Of a stretch of DNA of 16,256 bases, positions 6,459-14,474 are shown piece by piece. The notes below the pieces were generated by a model that saw only the letters and a list, made by a program, of their open reading frames with translations, did not search any database and was not told the origin of the DNA. How positions within the stretch are numbered: position 1 is the first letter of the stretch; the number at the start of each line of letters is the position of its first letter. Source of the DNA: Pseudomonadota bacterium (GTDB taxonomy: Bacteria > Pseudomonadota > Alphaproteobacteria > Sphingomonadales > Sphingomonadaceae); the NCBI GenBank assembly GCA_029781465.1, contig JAKOWQ010000205.1, forward strand, positions 1 to 16,256, read 5' to 3'. A program made the translations under genes and the position numbers.

Positions 6459-6485
6459 GCAGCTGCCTATTTTTTGGGCAGCTGC
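6459..6485. repeat. Hairpin spanning the stop codon of the EEP-family gene
   Basis: A perfect 9-bp inverted repeat, GCAGCTGCC (6459-6467) and GGCAGCTGC (6477-6485), flanks a 9-base loop TATTTTTTG. The stop codon of the upstream minus-strand gene (6467-6469) lies at the stem-loop junction. No T-tract follows the stem on either strand (the T run is in the loop), so it is not a textbook terminator; it may protect the 3' end of the message. Confidence 0.45.
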
Positions 6486-7171
6486 AGCCGCGCAAAGACC
6501 GGCAAATGATCCGATCCCCGCGCCGCCAGCGCGCTGTGATGGACAGCGCTTTCAAGCAGATTCCACTCGGCCGAAATCACCATTCGGTCGAGCCGTGCGA
6601 CGGGACGGCGCGAGGGGAAGGTCGGCCCCGGAGTGAGCACTCGCCAGGGCGCACGAAATTCGCCCAGCGCGCCGCGCTGCAGCGACCATTCGTTGGTATC
6701 GCCCATCAGCACCGTGGGGCAGGCCGGGCCGCAGCGATCGGAATGGGCCAGGATCGTACGAACCTGCTGGCGCCGCCGCAGTCCGGAAAGGTCAAGGTGC
6801 ATCCCCACCACCCGCAGGCGCTGCCCCTCCACCAGCAGATCGGCCCGCACCGCGCCGCGCGGCTCGAGCGTGGGCAGCGGCACCACGCCCGCTTCGATCA
6901 CTTCAAAGTCGCGCCGGACCAGCAGGGCGTTACCGTGCCAGCCGATCGAATCCGGGCGGTGGTTGAGCGGCACCGCCTTGTAGTGGCCCAGATCGTCGAG
7001 CGCCTGGAGCGGTAGCACGCTTTCACGCCGCCCGGTGCGCCGGTCCGCCTCTTGCAGCGCGATCACGTCGGCGTCGATCTCGTGCAGGATCGCCAGGATC
7101 CGCTCGGGGTCGCGGCGCCGGTCAAGCCCCACGGCCTTGTGGATGTTGTAGCTGGCGAAGGTCAGCTCCAC
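6467..7171 (-). CDS. Endonuclease/exonuclease/phosphatase (EEP) family protein
   Basis: A 234-residue metal-dependent phosphodiesterase or nuclease of the EEP superfamily (same fold as exonuclease III, DNase I and sphingomyelinases). All catalytic motifs are present: SYNIHKAVG (Asn9), ALQEAD (Glu41), GWHGNALL (His79), GMHLDL (His125, Asp127), LMGDTNEW (Asp158, Asn160) and GSDHLPV (Asp221, His222). There is no signal peptide. Proteins of this short type are sometimes paired with phospholipase D genes, but here the partner is prfC, so the substrate cannot be assigned. The start is a GTG at 7171, 6 bases after the prfC stop. Its ribosome site, AAGGAG, lies in the last codons of prfC, which suggests translational coupling. 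Confidence 0.9.
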   Translation of the reverse strand: MELTFASYNIHKAVGLDRRRDPERILAILHEIDADVIALQEADRRTGRRESVLPLQALDDLGHYKAVPLNHRPDSIGWHGNALLVRRDFEVIEAGVVPLPTLEPRGAVRADLLVEGQRLRVVGMHLDLSGLRRRQQVRTILAHSDRCGPACPTVLMGDTNEWSLQRGALGEFRAPWRVLTPGPTFPSRRPVARLDRMVISAEWNLLESAVHHSALAARGSDHLPVFARLQLPKK

Positions 7172-7177
7172 CGCCGC

Positions 7178-8695
7178 CTAGCGCTCCTTGGTCGCGGAGA
7201 AGACCAGATCGGGGTTGCGCTCCTGCTGGTAGCCCACATCCCAGGCGCTGCGGGCCAGGAACACCGGATCGCCGTCACGATCCTTGGCGAGGTTGGAGAG
7301 GTTGAATTCGGCAAAGCCCTTCAAGGCCGCATCGCTGCCTTTCAGCCAGCGCGCGGTATCGAAGGGCGAAGCCTCAAGCACAGCCTCGACCTTGTATTCG
7401 GCCTCGAGCCGCGAAATCAGCACATCGAGCTGGAGCTGGCCGACAACGCCGACGATCCACTGCGCGCCGATCTCGGGATAGAACACCTGGATCACGCCTT
7501 CTTCGGACAGGTCGACGAGCGCTTTCCGAAGCTGCTTGGTCTTGGTCGGGTCCTTCAACGCCACCCGCCGCAGGATTTCAGGGGCAAAGTTGGGCAGCCC
7601 GGTGAAGCGTACCTTGTTGCTCTCGCTCAGGGTATCGCCCACCCGCAAGGTGCCGTGATTGGGAATACCGATGATGTCGCCCGGCTCGGCGCTGTCGGCG
7701 ATCTCGCGGTCCTGGGCGAAGAAAAGGATCGGCGAATGGATCGCCACCGGCTTGCCCAGCGCCGAAGGGGTAAGCTTCATGCCGCGCCGGAAGGTGCCCG
7801 AAACCAGTCGCATGAAGGCGATCCGGTCGCGGTGCTGGGGGTCCATATTGGCCTGAACCTTGAAGATGAAACCGGTCACTTCCTTGCCCTCGGGCGAAAC
7901 CGTGCCCTGTTCGCTGGGCTGCGGGCGCGGCGGCGGTGCGAACCGTGCGATCGCGTCGATCAGCTCGGCCACGCCAAAGTTCTTGAGCGCCGAGCCGAAA
8001 TAGACCGGGGTCAGGTCACCGTGGCGATAGGCCTCCAGGTCGAATTCGGGATAACCGCCCTGTGCCAGCTCGACTTCCTCGGCGATTCCAGCAGGCAGTT
8101 CGGCGCTCTCGCGCTTGCCCAGGAGTTCGCGGCTCTCGCCCTCGGGGCGGCTGATGGTGTTGGTGGCGAAATCGAGCACGCCCTCGAAAAGCCCGCCCAT
8201 ACCCACCGGCCAGGACATCGGCACCACATCGAGCGCCAGCGCATCGGCCACCTCGTCAAGTGTTTCGAATGGCGAGCGCCCCTCGCGGTCGACCTTGTTG
8301 ACGAAGGTGATGATCGGCACCGAGCGCATCCGGCAGACCTCGAACAGCTTGCGGGTCTGCGGCTCGATTCCCTTGGCCGCGTCGATCACCATGATAGCGG
8401 AGTCCACCGCCGTCAGCGTGCGATAGGTGTCCTCGGAAAAATCCTCGTGACCCGGCGTGTCAAGCAGGTTGAAGGTGATACCGTCGCGCTCGAAGGTCAT
8501 CACCGAGCTGGTCACCGAAATGCCGCGTTGCTGCTCGATCTTCATCCAGTCCGATCGCGCCCGCCGCGCTTGTCCGCGCGCCTTGACCTCGCCCGCAAGG
8601 TGGATCGCCCCGCCTTGCAGCAGCAGCTTCTCGGTCAGCGTGGTCTTGCCCGCGTCGGGGTGCGAGATGATGGCGAAGGTGCGGCGACTGGACAT
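7178..8695 (-). CDS. prfC: Peptide chain release factor 3
   Basis: Translational GTPase that recycles release factors RF1 and RF2 from the ribosome after termination. The 505 residues carry the full GTP-binding set: SHPDAGKTT (11-19, P-loop), EQQRGISVTSS (54-64, switch I), DTPGHEDFSEDTYRTL (79-94) and NKVDREGR (133-140). The later domains match RF3 and not EF-G, which is much longer, and switch I EQQRGISVT is diagnostic of RF3. The ATG at 8695 places the P-loop near the N-terminus, about ten residues shorter than the E. coli protein. No clear ribosome site precedes it. It lies 35 bases after tetR on the same strand and is followed closely by the EEP-family gene. Confidence 0.96.
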   Translation of the reverse strand: MSSRRTFAIISHPDAGKTTLTEKLLLQGGAIHLAGEVKARGQARRARSDWMKIEQQRGISVTSSVMTFERDGITFNLLDTPGHEDFSEDTYRTLTAVDSAIMVIDAAKGIEPQTRKLFEVCRMRSVPIITFVNKVDREGRSPFETLDEVADALALDVVPMSWPVGMGGLFEGVLDFATNTISRPEGESRELLGKRESAELPAGIAEEVELAQGGYPEFDLEAYRHGDLTPVYFGSALKNFGVAELIDAIARFAPPPRPQPSEQGTVSPEGKEVTGFIFKVQANMDPQHRDRIAFMRLVSGTFRRGMKLTPSALGKPVAIHSPILFFAQDREIADSAEPGDIIGIPNHGTLRVGDTLSESNKVRFTGLPNFAPEILRRVALKDPTKTKQLRKALVDLSEEGVIQVFYPEIGAQWIVGVVGQLQLDVLISRLEAEYKVEAVLEASPFDTARWLKGSDAALKGFAEFNLSNLAKDRDGDPVFLARSAWDVGYQQERNPDLVFSATKER

Positions 8696-8730
8696 AAGGC
8701 GCGCCGCATAGCCGCAGCCGCCCGCAAGGT

Positions 8731-9393
8731 CTAGCCAAGCCCGTCCTTCAGCATGGCGTTGGCCTGTACCGCCACCTCCGCCAGATCAGCCGCGCCGTCC
8801 ATCACTCCAAAACGCAGGCCTAGGAACACGTTCATTCCCATGATCGCCCAGGCATGGACCTCGCTCGGCTGCACCCCCAGCTCACCCTTGGCCCGCGCCG
8901 CCTGCAAACGCTCAAGGATGCGGGCTGCGGTGTTGAGATAGTGGGCGCGCCAGTCCTCGGGAGCGACGAATTCGGCCTCGTCGATGATCCGGTAGATTTC
9001 CTTGTGCTCGCGCGCGAAATCGAGGAACGCCGCCAGCGCGGTGCCTTCGGCCTCGATCGCGGGACCGGGATGGCCGCGCAGCACCGGGGCGACATGATCG
9101 CGCACCCGGCCCGACATGTCCTGCACCAGCGCCTTGAACAGCGCATCCTTGCTTTCGAAATAGGTGTAGAAGCTGCCCAGCGCCACGCCGGCGCGGATCG
9201 TGATCGAAACGATCGAGCTTTCGTGGAAGCCCTTTTCGCCGAACTCTGCTGCGGCGGCATCGAGGATCGCACGCTGGGTGCGGCGTCCGCGTTCGGTGCG
9301 CGGCACGCGCGGCTGGCCCGCGCTGCTGACAGCGTCCACTCGCCTTCCCCTTGTCGCAACGGCAGGTGTTGCCGCGAAGCCACGTTTTGCCAC
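8731..9393 (-). CDS. TetR/AcrR-family transcriptional regulator
   Basis: A 220-residue repressor-type protein. The DNA-binding domain (about 37-85) reads RGRRTQRAILDAAAAEFGEK, then SIVSITIRAGVALGSFYTYF and ESKDALFKALV, a clear TetR helix-turn-helix. The ligand-binding domain, including EHKEIYRIIDEAEFV, is of the type seen in many TetR regulators and does not reveal the ligand. The start is taken as the GTG at 9393, with GGAGGG 11 bases upstream; this leaves an unusual basic N-terminal extension of about 35 residues before the domain, so a later GTG start is possible. It is divergent from a TonB-dependent receptor, with a palindrome between them, which makes that receptor the likely target. 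Confidence 0.9.
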   Translation of the reverse strand: MAKRGFAATPAVATRGRRVDAVSSAGQPRVPRTERGRRTQRAILDAAAAEFGEKGFHESSIVSITIRAGVALGSFYTYFESKDALFKALVQDMSGRVRDHVAPVLRGHPGPAIEAEGTALAAFLDFAREHKEIYRIIDEAEFVAPEDWRAHYLNTAARILERLQAARAKGELGVQPSEVHAWAIMGMNVFLGLRFGVMDGAADLAEVAVQANAMLKDGLG

Positions 9394-9428
9394 TTTCGAT
9401 CATTCCCTCCGCCCATGCAAGCATAACC

Positions 9429-9459
9429 AAGTTGAAAGTTGGTTCAACTTTTATATAAG
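9429..9459. promoter_or_regulatory. 22-bp palindromic operator overlapping the TonB-receptor promoter
   Basis: A perfect 8-bp inverted repeat, AAGTTGAA (9429-9436) and TTCAACTT (9443-9450), with a 6-base spacer AGTTGG. Inside it, TTGAAA (9432-9437) and, 16 bases on, TATAAG (9454-9459) form a plausible -35/-10 pair for the receptor gene at 9520. A second, offset dyad ACCAA/TTGGT (9426-9430 and 9439-9443) overlaps it. Binding by the adjacent TetR protein would block the promoter; this regulator-site link is inferred from position and symmetry. Confidence 0.7.
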
Positions 9460-9519
9460 GCGCGAGGAAGCCTGCCGCGAACTGGGTAGGCTGAGGATTG
9501 TTCGGGAGGGGAAATACCC

Positions 9520-11823
9520 ATGCAAAAGACCGCCTTGCTTTGCCGTGCCTCGCTTGCCGCCAGCGCGCTTGCCAGCCTGTGGGCCGTTCCGGCCTATGCC
9601 CAGGCCCAGGACAGCGCCGATTCGGGCGATGAGGGCGCGATCATCGTTTCCGCGCGCCGCCGCGATGAAAGCCTGATCGACGTGCCGATCGCCATCACCG
9701 CGCTGAGCGGCGACCAGCTGGCCGACAAGGGCGCTGTCGACATCACCGCGCTGGCCGAAACCGTCCCCAACGTGACGCTCGAATCGAGCCGCGCGACCAA
9801 CTCCACCCTCTCCGCCTTCATCCGCGGCGTCGGCCAGCAGGATCCGGTTTCGGGCTTCGAGCAGGGCGTGGGCATCTATCTCGACGACGTTTATCTCAAC
9901 CGTCCGCAGGCCGCCGTGCTCGACATCTACGATGTGGAACGGATCGAAGTGCTGCGCGGGCCGCAGGGCACGCTTTATGGCCGCAACACCGTGGGCGGCG
10001 CGGTCAAGTACGTCACCCGCAAGCTTGACGATGTGGCGCACCTCTCGGTTCGCGGCACCTATGGCAGCTACAACCAGGCCGACGGTGTGATCACCGCCAG
10101 CACGCCAGTGGGCACCGGCGTGCTGCGCGTCGGCGGATCGCTGGCCCGGCTGACCCGTGACGGCTTCGGCACCAACCTCACCACCAAGCTGCCCAACTAT
10201 GACAAGGACATCTGGGCCGGGCGCGGCACGATCGAACTCCACGGTGACGATTTCTTCGCCCGGATCGCCGCCGACTATACCCACGACGCCTCGCACGCGC
10301 GCGGCGGGCATCGCTTTATCCCGGGCATGGTTTCGGGCACTCCGGTGCTGGCCGATGTCTATGACACCCAGGGCGGGCTCAACACCCCCAAGCAGGATGT
10401 GAAGGCTTGGGGCGTGTCGATGTTCTTCGAGGCCAAGCCGAGCGATACGCTGACGCTGCGTTCGATCAGCGCCTATCGCAAGGACGATTCGCTGACCCCG
10501 ATCGACTTCGACGCGCTTCCCGCCGAAGATGTCGACGTTCCCGGGATCTATCGCAACAAGCAGTTCAGCCAGGAATTGCAGGCGCTGATCAGCACCGACA
10601 AGTTCAACGGGCTGATCGGGTTCTACTATTTGAACGCCGATGCGCTGACCCAGTTCGACGTGCGCCTGTTCGTGGCCTACCCCTCGCCCTATCTGCTGAC
10701 GGCCTATACCGATGCCGACATCCATACCGAGACCGTGGCCGGCTTCGCCGACTTCACCTATGATTTCACCGATCAGCTGAGCCTGTCACTGGGCGGTCGC
10801 TACACCTGGGACAAGCGTGACGGGAAGATCCTGCGCCAGTACTATCTCGGCGGCGGCTCACCGGTGTTCGGCGGTGCGGGCATTCTCTATGGCGCCCCGC
10901 TGACCAACCTCGATGGCAGCCGGACCTTCAGCAAGTTCACCCCCAAGGCAACGCTGACCTTCAAGCCCGATAGTGATACCACGCTCTATGCTTCCTATTC
11001 GCAGGGGTTCAAGGGCGGCGGGTTCGATCCGCGCGGGGTTGGCGCCAATGCCCCTTCGGGCGTTTCGCAGGCTGACTTCCTCAGCTTCAAGCCGGAAAAG
11101 GTCGACAGCTACGAAGTGGGCTACAAGGCCAACCTGCTCGATCGCCGGATCTATCTCGCGGCGGCGGCGTTCTACATGGACTACACCGATGTCCAGGTCC
11201 CCGGATCGGTGGCCTGCTCAGTGGGCGGCTTCACCACCTTCTGCGGCGTGGTCGCCAATGCCGGCAAGGCGCGGATGCAGGGCTTCGAGTTCGAGACCCG
11301 CGCGAAGCTGATCGACAGCGATACCGGCACGCTGACCTTCACCGGATCGGTCGGCTATGTCGATGCCAAGTACACCAAGTACATCACCAACATCGCCAGC
11401 ACGCCGACCGACGTGGCGAAGTATCGCCACATCCAGAACACCCCGGCCTGGTCGGGCTCGGCCTCGCTCGATTACACGATGCCAGTGGGTGACGGCTCGC
11501 TCAGCATCGGCGCGGGCATGTCGTTCAAGAGCAAGACCTACCAGTTCGAGATTGCCAACCCCTATATCGACCAGCCGGCCTACCAGCTGTTCGATGCCAG
11601 CATCGTCTACCGCGCGCCCGACCGGCGCTGGACGCTGGGGCTTTACGGCAAGAACCTGACCGACAAGCACGTCAAGACCTCGGGCTATACCTACATGGGC
11701 GCCGACCCCATCACCGGTGTGCTGACCACGCCGATGGTTTCGGGGCTGGGCAAGGAAGGCATTCTCTCGGCCTTCTACGGCAACCCACGCCAGGTCTTCC
11801 TCACCGGATCGATCAACTTCTAA
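9520..11823 (+). CDS. TonB-dependent outer-membrane receptor, substrate unknown
   Basis: A 767-residue outer-membrane beta-barrel that imports a ligand using energy from TonB-ExbB-ExbD. There is a signal peptide (1 to about 28, ending VPAYAQA), a TonB-box-like EGAIIVSARRRDE (38-50), and a plug domain about 50-165 with DVPIAITAL, FIRGVGQQDPV, IYLDDVYLNR and VERIEVLRGPQGTLYGRNT (139-157) followed by VGGAV. The barrel follows and ends ...GSINF with the terminal Phe needed for outer-membrane assembly. Two cysteines in one predicted loop (SVACSVGGFTTFCGVV) could form a disulfide. The ATG at 9520 has GGGAGGGG about 9 bases upstream. It is the type greatly expanded in sphingomonads, where ligands include siderophores, sugars and aromatic compounds. 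No enzyme gene accompanies it; only the divergent TetR gene. Confidence 0.93.
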   Translation: MQKTALLCRASLAASALASLWAVPAYAQAQDSADSGDEGAIIVSARRRDESLIDVPIAITALSGDQLADKGAVDITALAETVPNVTLESSRATNSTLSAFIRGVGQQDPVSGFEQGVGIYLDDVYLNRPQAAVLDIYDVERIEVLRGPQGTLYGRNTVGGAVKYVTRKLDDVAHLSVRGTYGSYNQADGVITASTPVGTGVLRVGGSLARLTRDGFGTNLTTKLPNYDKDIWAGRGTIELHGDDFFARIAADYTHDASHARGGHRFIPGMVSGTPVLADVYDTQGGLNTPKQDVKAWGVSMFFEAKPSDTLTLRSISAYRKDDSLTPIDFDALPAEDVDVPGIYRNKQFSQELQALISTDKFNGLIGFYYLNADALTQFDVRLFVAYPSPYLLTAYTDADIHTETVAGFADFTYDFTDQLSLSLGGRYTWDKRDGKILRQYYLGGGSPVFGGAGILYGAPLTNLDGSRTFSKFTPKATLTFKPDSDTTLYASYSQGFKGGGFDPRGVGANAPSGVSQADFLSFKPEKVDSYEVGYKANLLDRRIYLAAAAFYMDYTDVQVPGSVACSVGGFTTFCGVVANAGKARMQGFEFETRAKLIDSDTGTLTFTGSVGYVDAKYTKYITNIASTPTDVAKYRHIQNTPAWSGSASLDYTMPVGDGSLSIGAGMSFKSKTYQFEIANPYIDQPAYQLFDASIVYRAPDRRWTLGLYGKNLTDKHVKTSGYTYMGADPITGVLTTPMVSGLGKEGILSAFYGNPRQVFLTGSINF

Positions 11824-11846
11824 GCGCTTCCTCCCCGACCCTCCCT

Positions 11847-11884
11847 GCGCCCCGCCAACCATCCGGTTTGCGGGGCGCTTTTTT
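11847..11884 (+). terminator. Intrinsic terminator of the TonB-dependent receptor gene
   Basis: A perfect 9-bp stem, GCGCCCCGC (11847-11855) and GCGGGGCGC (11870-11878), with an extra AACC/GGTT pairing in the loop, followed directly by six T (11879-11884). It starts 24 bases after the receptor stop codon. The opposite strand lacks a T-tract, so it is oriented for the receptor gene and not for smr. Confidence 0.92.
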
Positions 11885-11889
11885 GCGGG

Positions 11890-12435
11890 TCATCGCGCGC
11901 GGCGCAGGATCAGATAGAGCGCACCCTGTCCGCCGTGGCGGCGGTGCGCGCCGCGCAGCGCGGCAATGCGGTGCGCGTGCGGACCCGCTGCGAGCCAGTC
12001 GACCAGCTTGGCCCGGATCGCCCCGCGCTGTCCGCCGCGATCGGCGGCCTCGGTCGGGCGCGGTTTGCCGGTGATCACCAAAACCACCCGCGCGCCCAGC
12101 GCGGCGGCCTGGGCTAGCCCGTGATCGAGCCGGGCATGGGCGGCATCAAGCGAATGACCGTGCAGATCGAGCGTGAAATCGGGATGCAGCGTGCCGCGCG
12201 CGAGCTTCTTGTCCCACGATCCATCGAGTCCGTGGCGATCGAGCGTGCGGGGTGCGGCAGGCGATGGAGCAGGTGTGGGCGTCGGCATCGGGCGACTGGC
12301 GGGTGCTGCTCTTGCCGGACTGCCGGTCGCCCCGCCTGCTGAGGCAGCCTTGCGGCCATGCAGCGGCCTGACCGTGCTGGCCACGCGCGCCCACAGCTCG
12401 GCTTCCTCGGGGCTAAGCCCGCGCGGATGGCGCAT
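11890..12435 (-). CDS. Smr-domain protein
   Basis: A 181-residue protein with a C-terminal Smr (small MutS-related) domain, a nucleic-acid-binding and often nicking-nuclease fold. The domain shows the LDLHG motif (89-93), LVITGKPRP (119-127) in place of the usual TGKG, and HGGQGALYLILRR (167-179). The N-terminal half (about 28-62) is a low-complexity Ala/Pro/Ser/Thr stretch, probably disordered. The ATG at 12435 shares its A with the mltA stop codon (TAATG), a 1-base overlap implying translational coupling. It is the last gene of the timA-mltA-smr operon. This stand-alone Smr protein is common next to mltA in alphaproteobacteria; its cellular job is not established. Confidence 0.88.
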   Translation of the reverse strand: MRHPRGLSPEEAELWARVASTVRPLHGRKAASAGGATGSPARAAPASRPMPTPTPAPSPAAPRTLDRHGLDGSWDKKLARGTLHPDFTLDLHGHSLDAAHARLDHGLAQAAALGARVVLVITGKPRPTEAADRGGQRGAIRAKLVDWLAAGPHAHRIAALRGAHRRHGGQGALYLILRRAR

Positions 12436-13619
12436 TACCGACCCCTGAGCCGCGCGACGGTGCCTCGAGGCAACAGCAGCAAGGCTCCGCCGCGGGCAGT
12501 CATGCCCCCCGCGATCTGCCGCGCCTCGGCCCCGGCGCCCCAGAAGCTGTCGACGCGGTTGGCCCCCTTGATCGCCCCGCCGGTATCCTGGGCGATCCAC
12601 AGCCCGCTCGCTTCCTTGCGGTCCACATCGAGCCAGAGCGGAGCTCCCAGTGGAACATAGGCCGGATCGACCGCCGCGCTGCTCTTGCCGCGCACCGGCA
12701 CCCCCAGCGCGCCGATCGGGCCATCCCCCTCGACGACGCGGAAGAACACATAGCTGCGGTTCATCCGCATCAGCGCGCGGCCCTCGGCGGGATGTTCCCG
12801 CAGGTACCGCATCATCCCCTGCATCGAGCCGGGATATTGCCCCGGCCCCTCGCCGATCAGGCCGCGCTCGCGCATCAGCGAGCCGATCCCGGTGAAGGGA
12901 TAGCCATTTTGCCCGGCATAGCCGATCCGTGTCACCGTCCCGTCGGGCGCGCGCAGCCGCCCCGAACCTTGGATCTGGAGGAAGAAGAACTCGATCGGAT
13001 CGGCCGCCCAGGCAATCTCCAGCCCACGCCCCATCAAGGCGCCATCGTCGATGTCGCCGCGTTCGTGGTACGGCACGAAACGTCCGCCGCCGTCATACCG
13101 CCCCTTGGGCATCTGCCCATCGGCCTGCGGGGCGGCTTCTCCTGGTTTGGCGCGAATGAGGTCGGGCGGGACGGCATAGACCGGCACGTCGAAACCGGCC
13201 CGGCGCTGGCGCACCCCGGCGATTTCGGGCTCGTAATAGCCGGTGACGAAGCCCTGCCCGTCGCCCACGCGGGCGGTCTCGAACCAGGTCTCGAAAAACC
13301 GTACCGCCTGGCCATCGGGCCATTTGGCCGAGGCGTCGCAGGCCGGCTTCCAATCGAGCGGCGTGGTCAGCCCGCTATCGTCCTGCCGTCCGAGCAGGCG
13401 CGGGCAGCTTTCGCGGAACGAGGCCAGCGCGCCGCGCGCATCGTCCTCGCCAAGCCCAAGCTTGCCCACCGCCGGCCCCGCGGCGACGCCCGCAAGCAGC
13501 GCGCTTGCGGGAATTGTGGTCGATTGGGGCGGCTGGGTTGACGGAACGAGCAGCGCGCACGAACCAAGCAGCAGCAGCGAAGCCAGCGCAGCAAGGCCTT
13601 GCAGCCGCGCCCGCGCCAT
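12435..13619 (-). CDS. mltA: Membrane-bound lytic murein transglycosylase A
   Basis: Cleaves the glycan strands of peptidoglycan, forming 1,6-anhydromuramyl ends. At 394 residues it begins with a lipoprotein signal peptide, LASLLLLGSC, with the lipidated Cys at 21. The MltA domain includes GFVTGYYEPEIAGVRQR, FVPYHERGDIDDG, IEFFFLQIQGSGRL, RIGYAGQNGYPFTGIGSLM and NRSYVFFR. The C-terminal 3D domain contains AQDTGGAIKGANRVDSFWG (343-361); Asp345 and Asp357 are the candidates for the catalytic acid. The ATG at 13619 follows the timA stop codon by 4 bases, and mltA overlaps smr by 1 base, so the three are co-transcribed. Neighbouring secB and murJ also serve the envelope. Confidence 0.95.
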   Translation of the reverse strand: MARARLQGLAALASLLLLGSCALLVPSTQPPQSTTIPASALLAGVAAGPAVGKLGLGEDDARGALASFRESCPRLLGRQDDSGLTTPLDWKPACDASAKWPDGQAVRFFETWFETARVGDGQGFVTGYYEPEIAGVRQRRAGFDVPVYAVPPDLIRAKPGEAAPQADGQMPKGRYDGGGRFVPYHERGDIDDGALMGRGLEIAWAADPIEFFFLQIQGSGRLRAPDGTVTRIGYAGQNGYPFTGIGSLMRERGLIGEGPGQYPGSMQGMMRYLREHPAEGRALMRMNRSYVFFRVVEGDGPIGALGVPVRGKSSAAVDPAYVPLGAPLWLDVDRKEASGLWIAQDTGGAIKGANRVDSFWGAGAEARQIAGGMTARGGALLLLPRGTVARLRGR

Positions 13620-13623
13620 CCGC

Positions 13624-14277
13624 TCAGCCTTCGTCGGTTTCGTCGAGCAGCCAGTCGGGCTCGGGAGAAGACACGTCGCGGCTGAAGGTCCACAGATCGT
13701 GCGCTTCGATCGCGTCGGTCAGCGAACCGGCCACCACCTGGCCATCGGCATCGCGGGTCACCGCGGCAATATCGGCAGTGAAGCGCACTGCAACCCGTGC
13801 CATCGGCGCCTGAAAGCTTGCGGCGACAATCACCGCCTCATCGATCCGCACCAGCCGGTTATCAAGCCGTTCGCCCGCAGCTTCGCGCGCGTCGATCGCG
13901 GCACCGAAGGCCTGGAGCACATCCTTGTCGCACAGCGCCGCCAATGCCTCGCGATCACCCTTCCAGAAGGCTTCGAGCACCATCCGGTAGGCGCCCTTGG
14001 CGCCTTCGACAAAGGCTGTCACATCGAAGCGGCGATCGGCGGCGAGAATTTCGCGCAGCGCGCGCTCAATCGCCGGGGTTACTCCGGGAACCAGAGCACG
14101 CGGCGCACCGGCACCCGGCCGCTCGGCGGCTTCGGGCGCGGCCTGGCGCGGTGCCTCGGTCGGTTCAAGCCGGGGGCGCTCTTCCCGTTCGGCGCGGCGG
14201 CCGAGCACAGAATAGAGCCGCAGGCCCAGAAAGGCCGCGACCATGGCCATGATGACGATCTCGACAGTCTTGTCCAC
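13624..14277 (-). CDS. Tim44/TimA-family membrane-associated protein
   Basis: A 217-residue bacterial Tim44-like protein (TimA group). The N-terminus MDKTVEIVIMAMVAAFLGLR carries a single membrane anchor (about residues 5-21), followed by a charged and Ala/Pro-rich linker (about 25-65). The Tim44-like (NTF2-fold) domain spans about 75-217 with ALREILAADRRFDVTAFVEG and FWKGDREALAALCDKDVLQA. The bacterial role is not well defined; an envelope-assembly or chaperone-like function is supposed from mitochondrial Tim44 and from its constant neighbours mltA and secB. I chose the GTG at 14277 because AGGGA lies 8 bases upstream and it gives the expected short N-terminus; an upstream TTG at 14328 would add 17 unlikely residues. 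First gene of the timA-mltA-smr operon. Confidence 0.88.
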   Translation of the reverse strand: MDKTVEIVIMAMVAAFLGLRLYSVLGRRAEREERPRLEPTEAPRQAAPEAAERPGAGAPRALVPGVTPAIERALREILAADRRFDVTAFVEGAKGAYRMVLEAFWKGDREALAALCDKDVLQAFGAAIDAREAAGERLDNRLVRIDEAVIVAASFQAPMARVAVRFTADIAAVTRDADGQVVAGSLTDAIEAHDLWTFSRDVSSPEPDWLLDETDEG

Positions 14278-14316
14278 TATACCAGTCCCTGCGGATGCGA
14301 CGGCGCCGCAACAGCT

Positions 14317-14345
14317 ATCTAACGTCAAATAGGTAGCAATGACAA
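14317..14345 (-). promoter_or_regulatory. Possible promoter of the timA-mltA-smr operon
   Basis: On the minus strand TTGTCA (complement of 14340-14345) is followed after 17 bases by TTAGAT (complement of 14317-14322), about 40 bases before the timA GTG. The -35 match is good and the -10 match poor (3 of 6). This is the AT-rich centre of the 197-base divergent region between timA and secB, which otherwise shows only a small GCCC/GGGC hairpin followed by T's at 14364-14384. Confidence 0.3.
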
Positions 14346-14474
14346 ATGAACAACGCGTGGACAGCCCCGCAAGGGCAATTTTTTCCGCCCGGGTGTGGTT
14401 TCCTTGCAGGCAGCCCCGCCGAGTGCTAGGCGCGCCCGCAATCTGGCCATAACCCGAGCGAAAGCAGGAATTCC

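Noticed and set aside
7052..8734. 560-codon plus-strand open frame opposite prfC
   Set aside because: It is the complement of a full-length release factor 3 gene, and its composition is that of a shadow frame.
9451..10725. 424-codon minus-strand open frame opposite the TonB-dependent receptor
   Set aside because: It overlaps the signal peptide and plug domain coding region of the receptor and has no family motifs.
14364..14384. GCCC/GGGC hairpin followed by six T's in the secB leader, possible attenuator
   Set aside because: The stem is only 4 bp and two A's separate it from the T-run; too weak to call a terminator or attenuator without comparative support.
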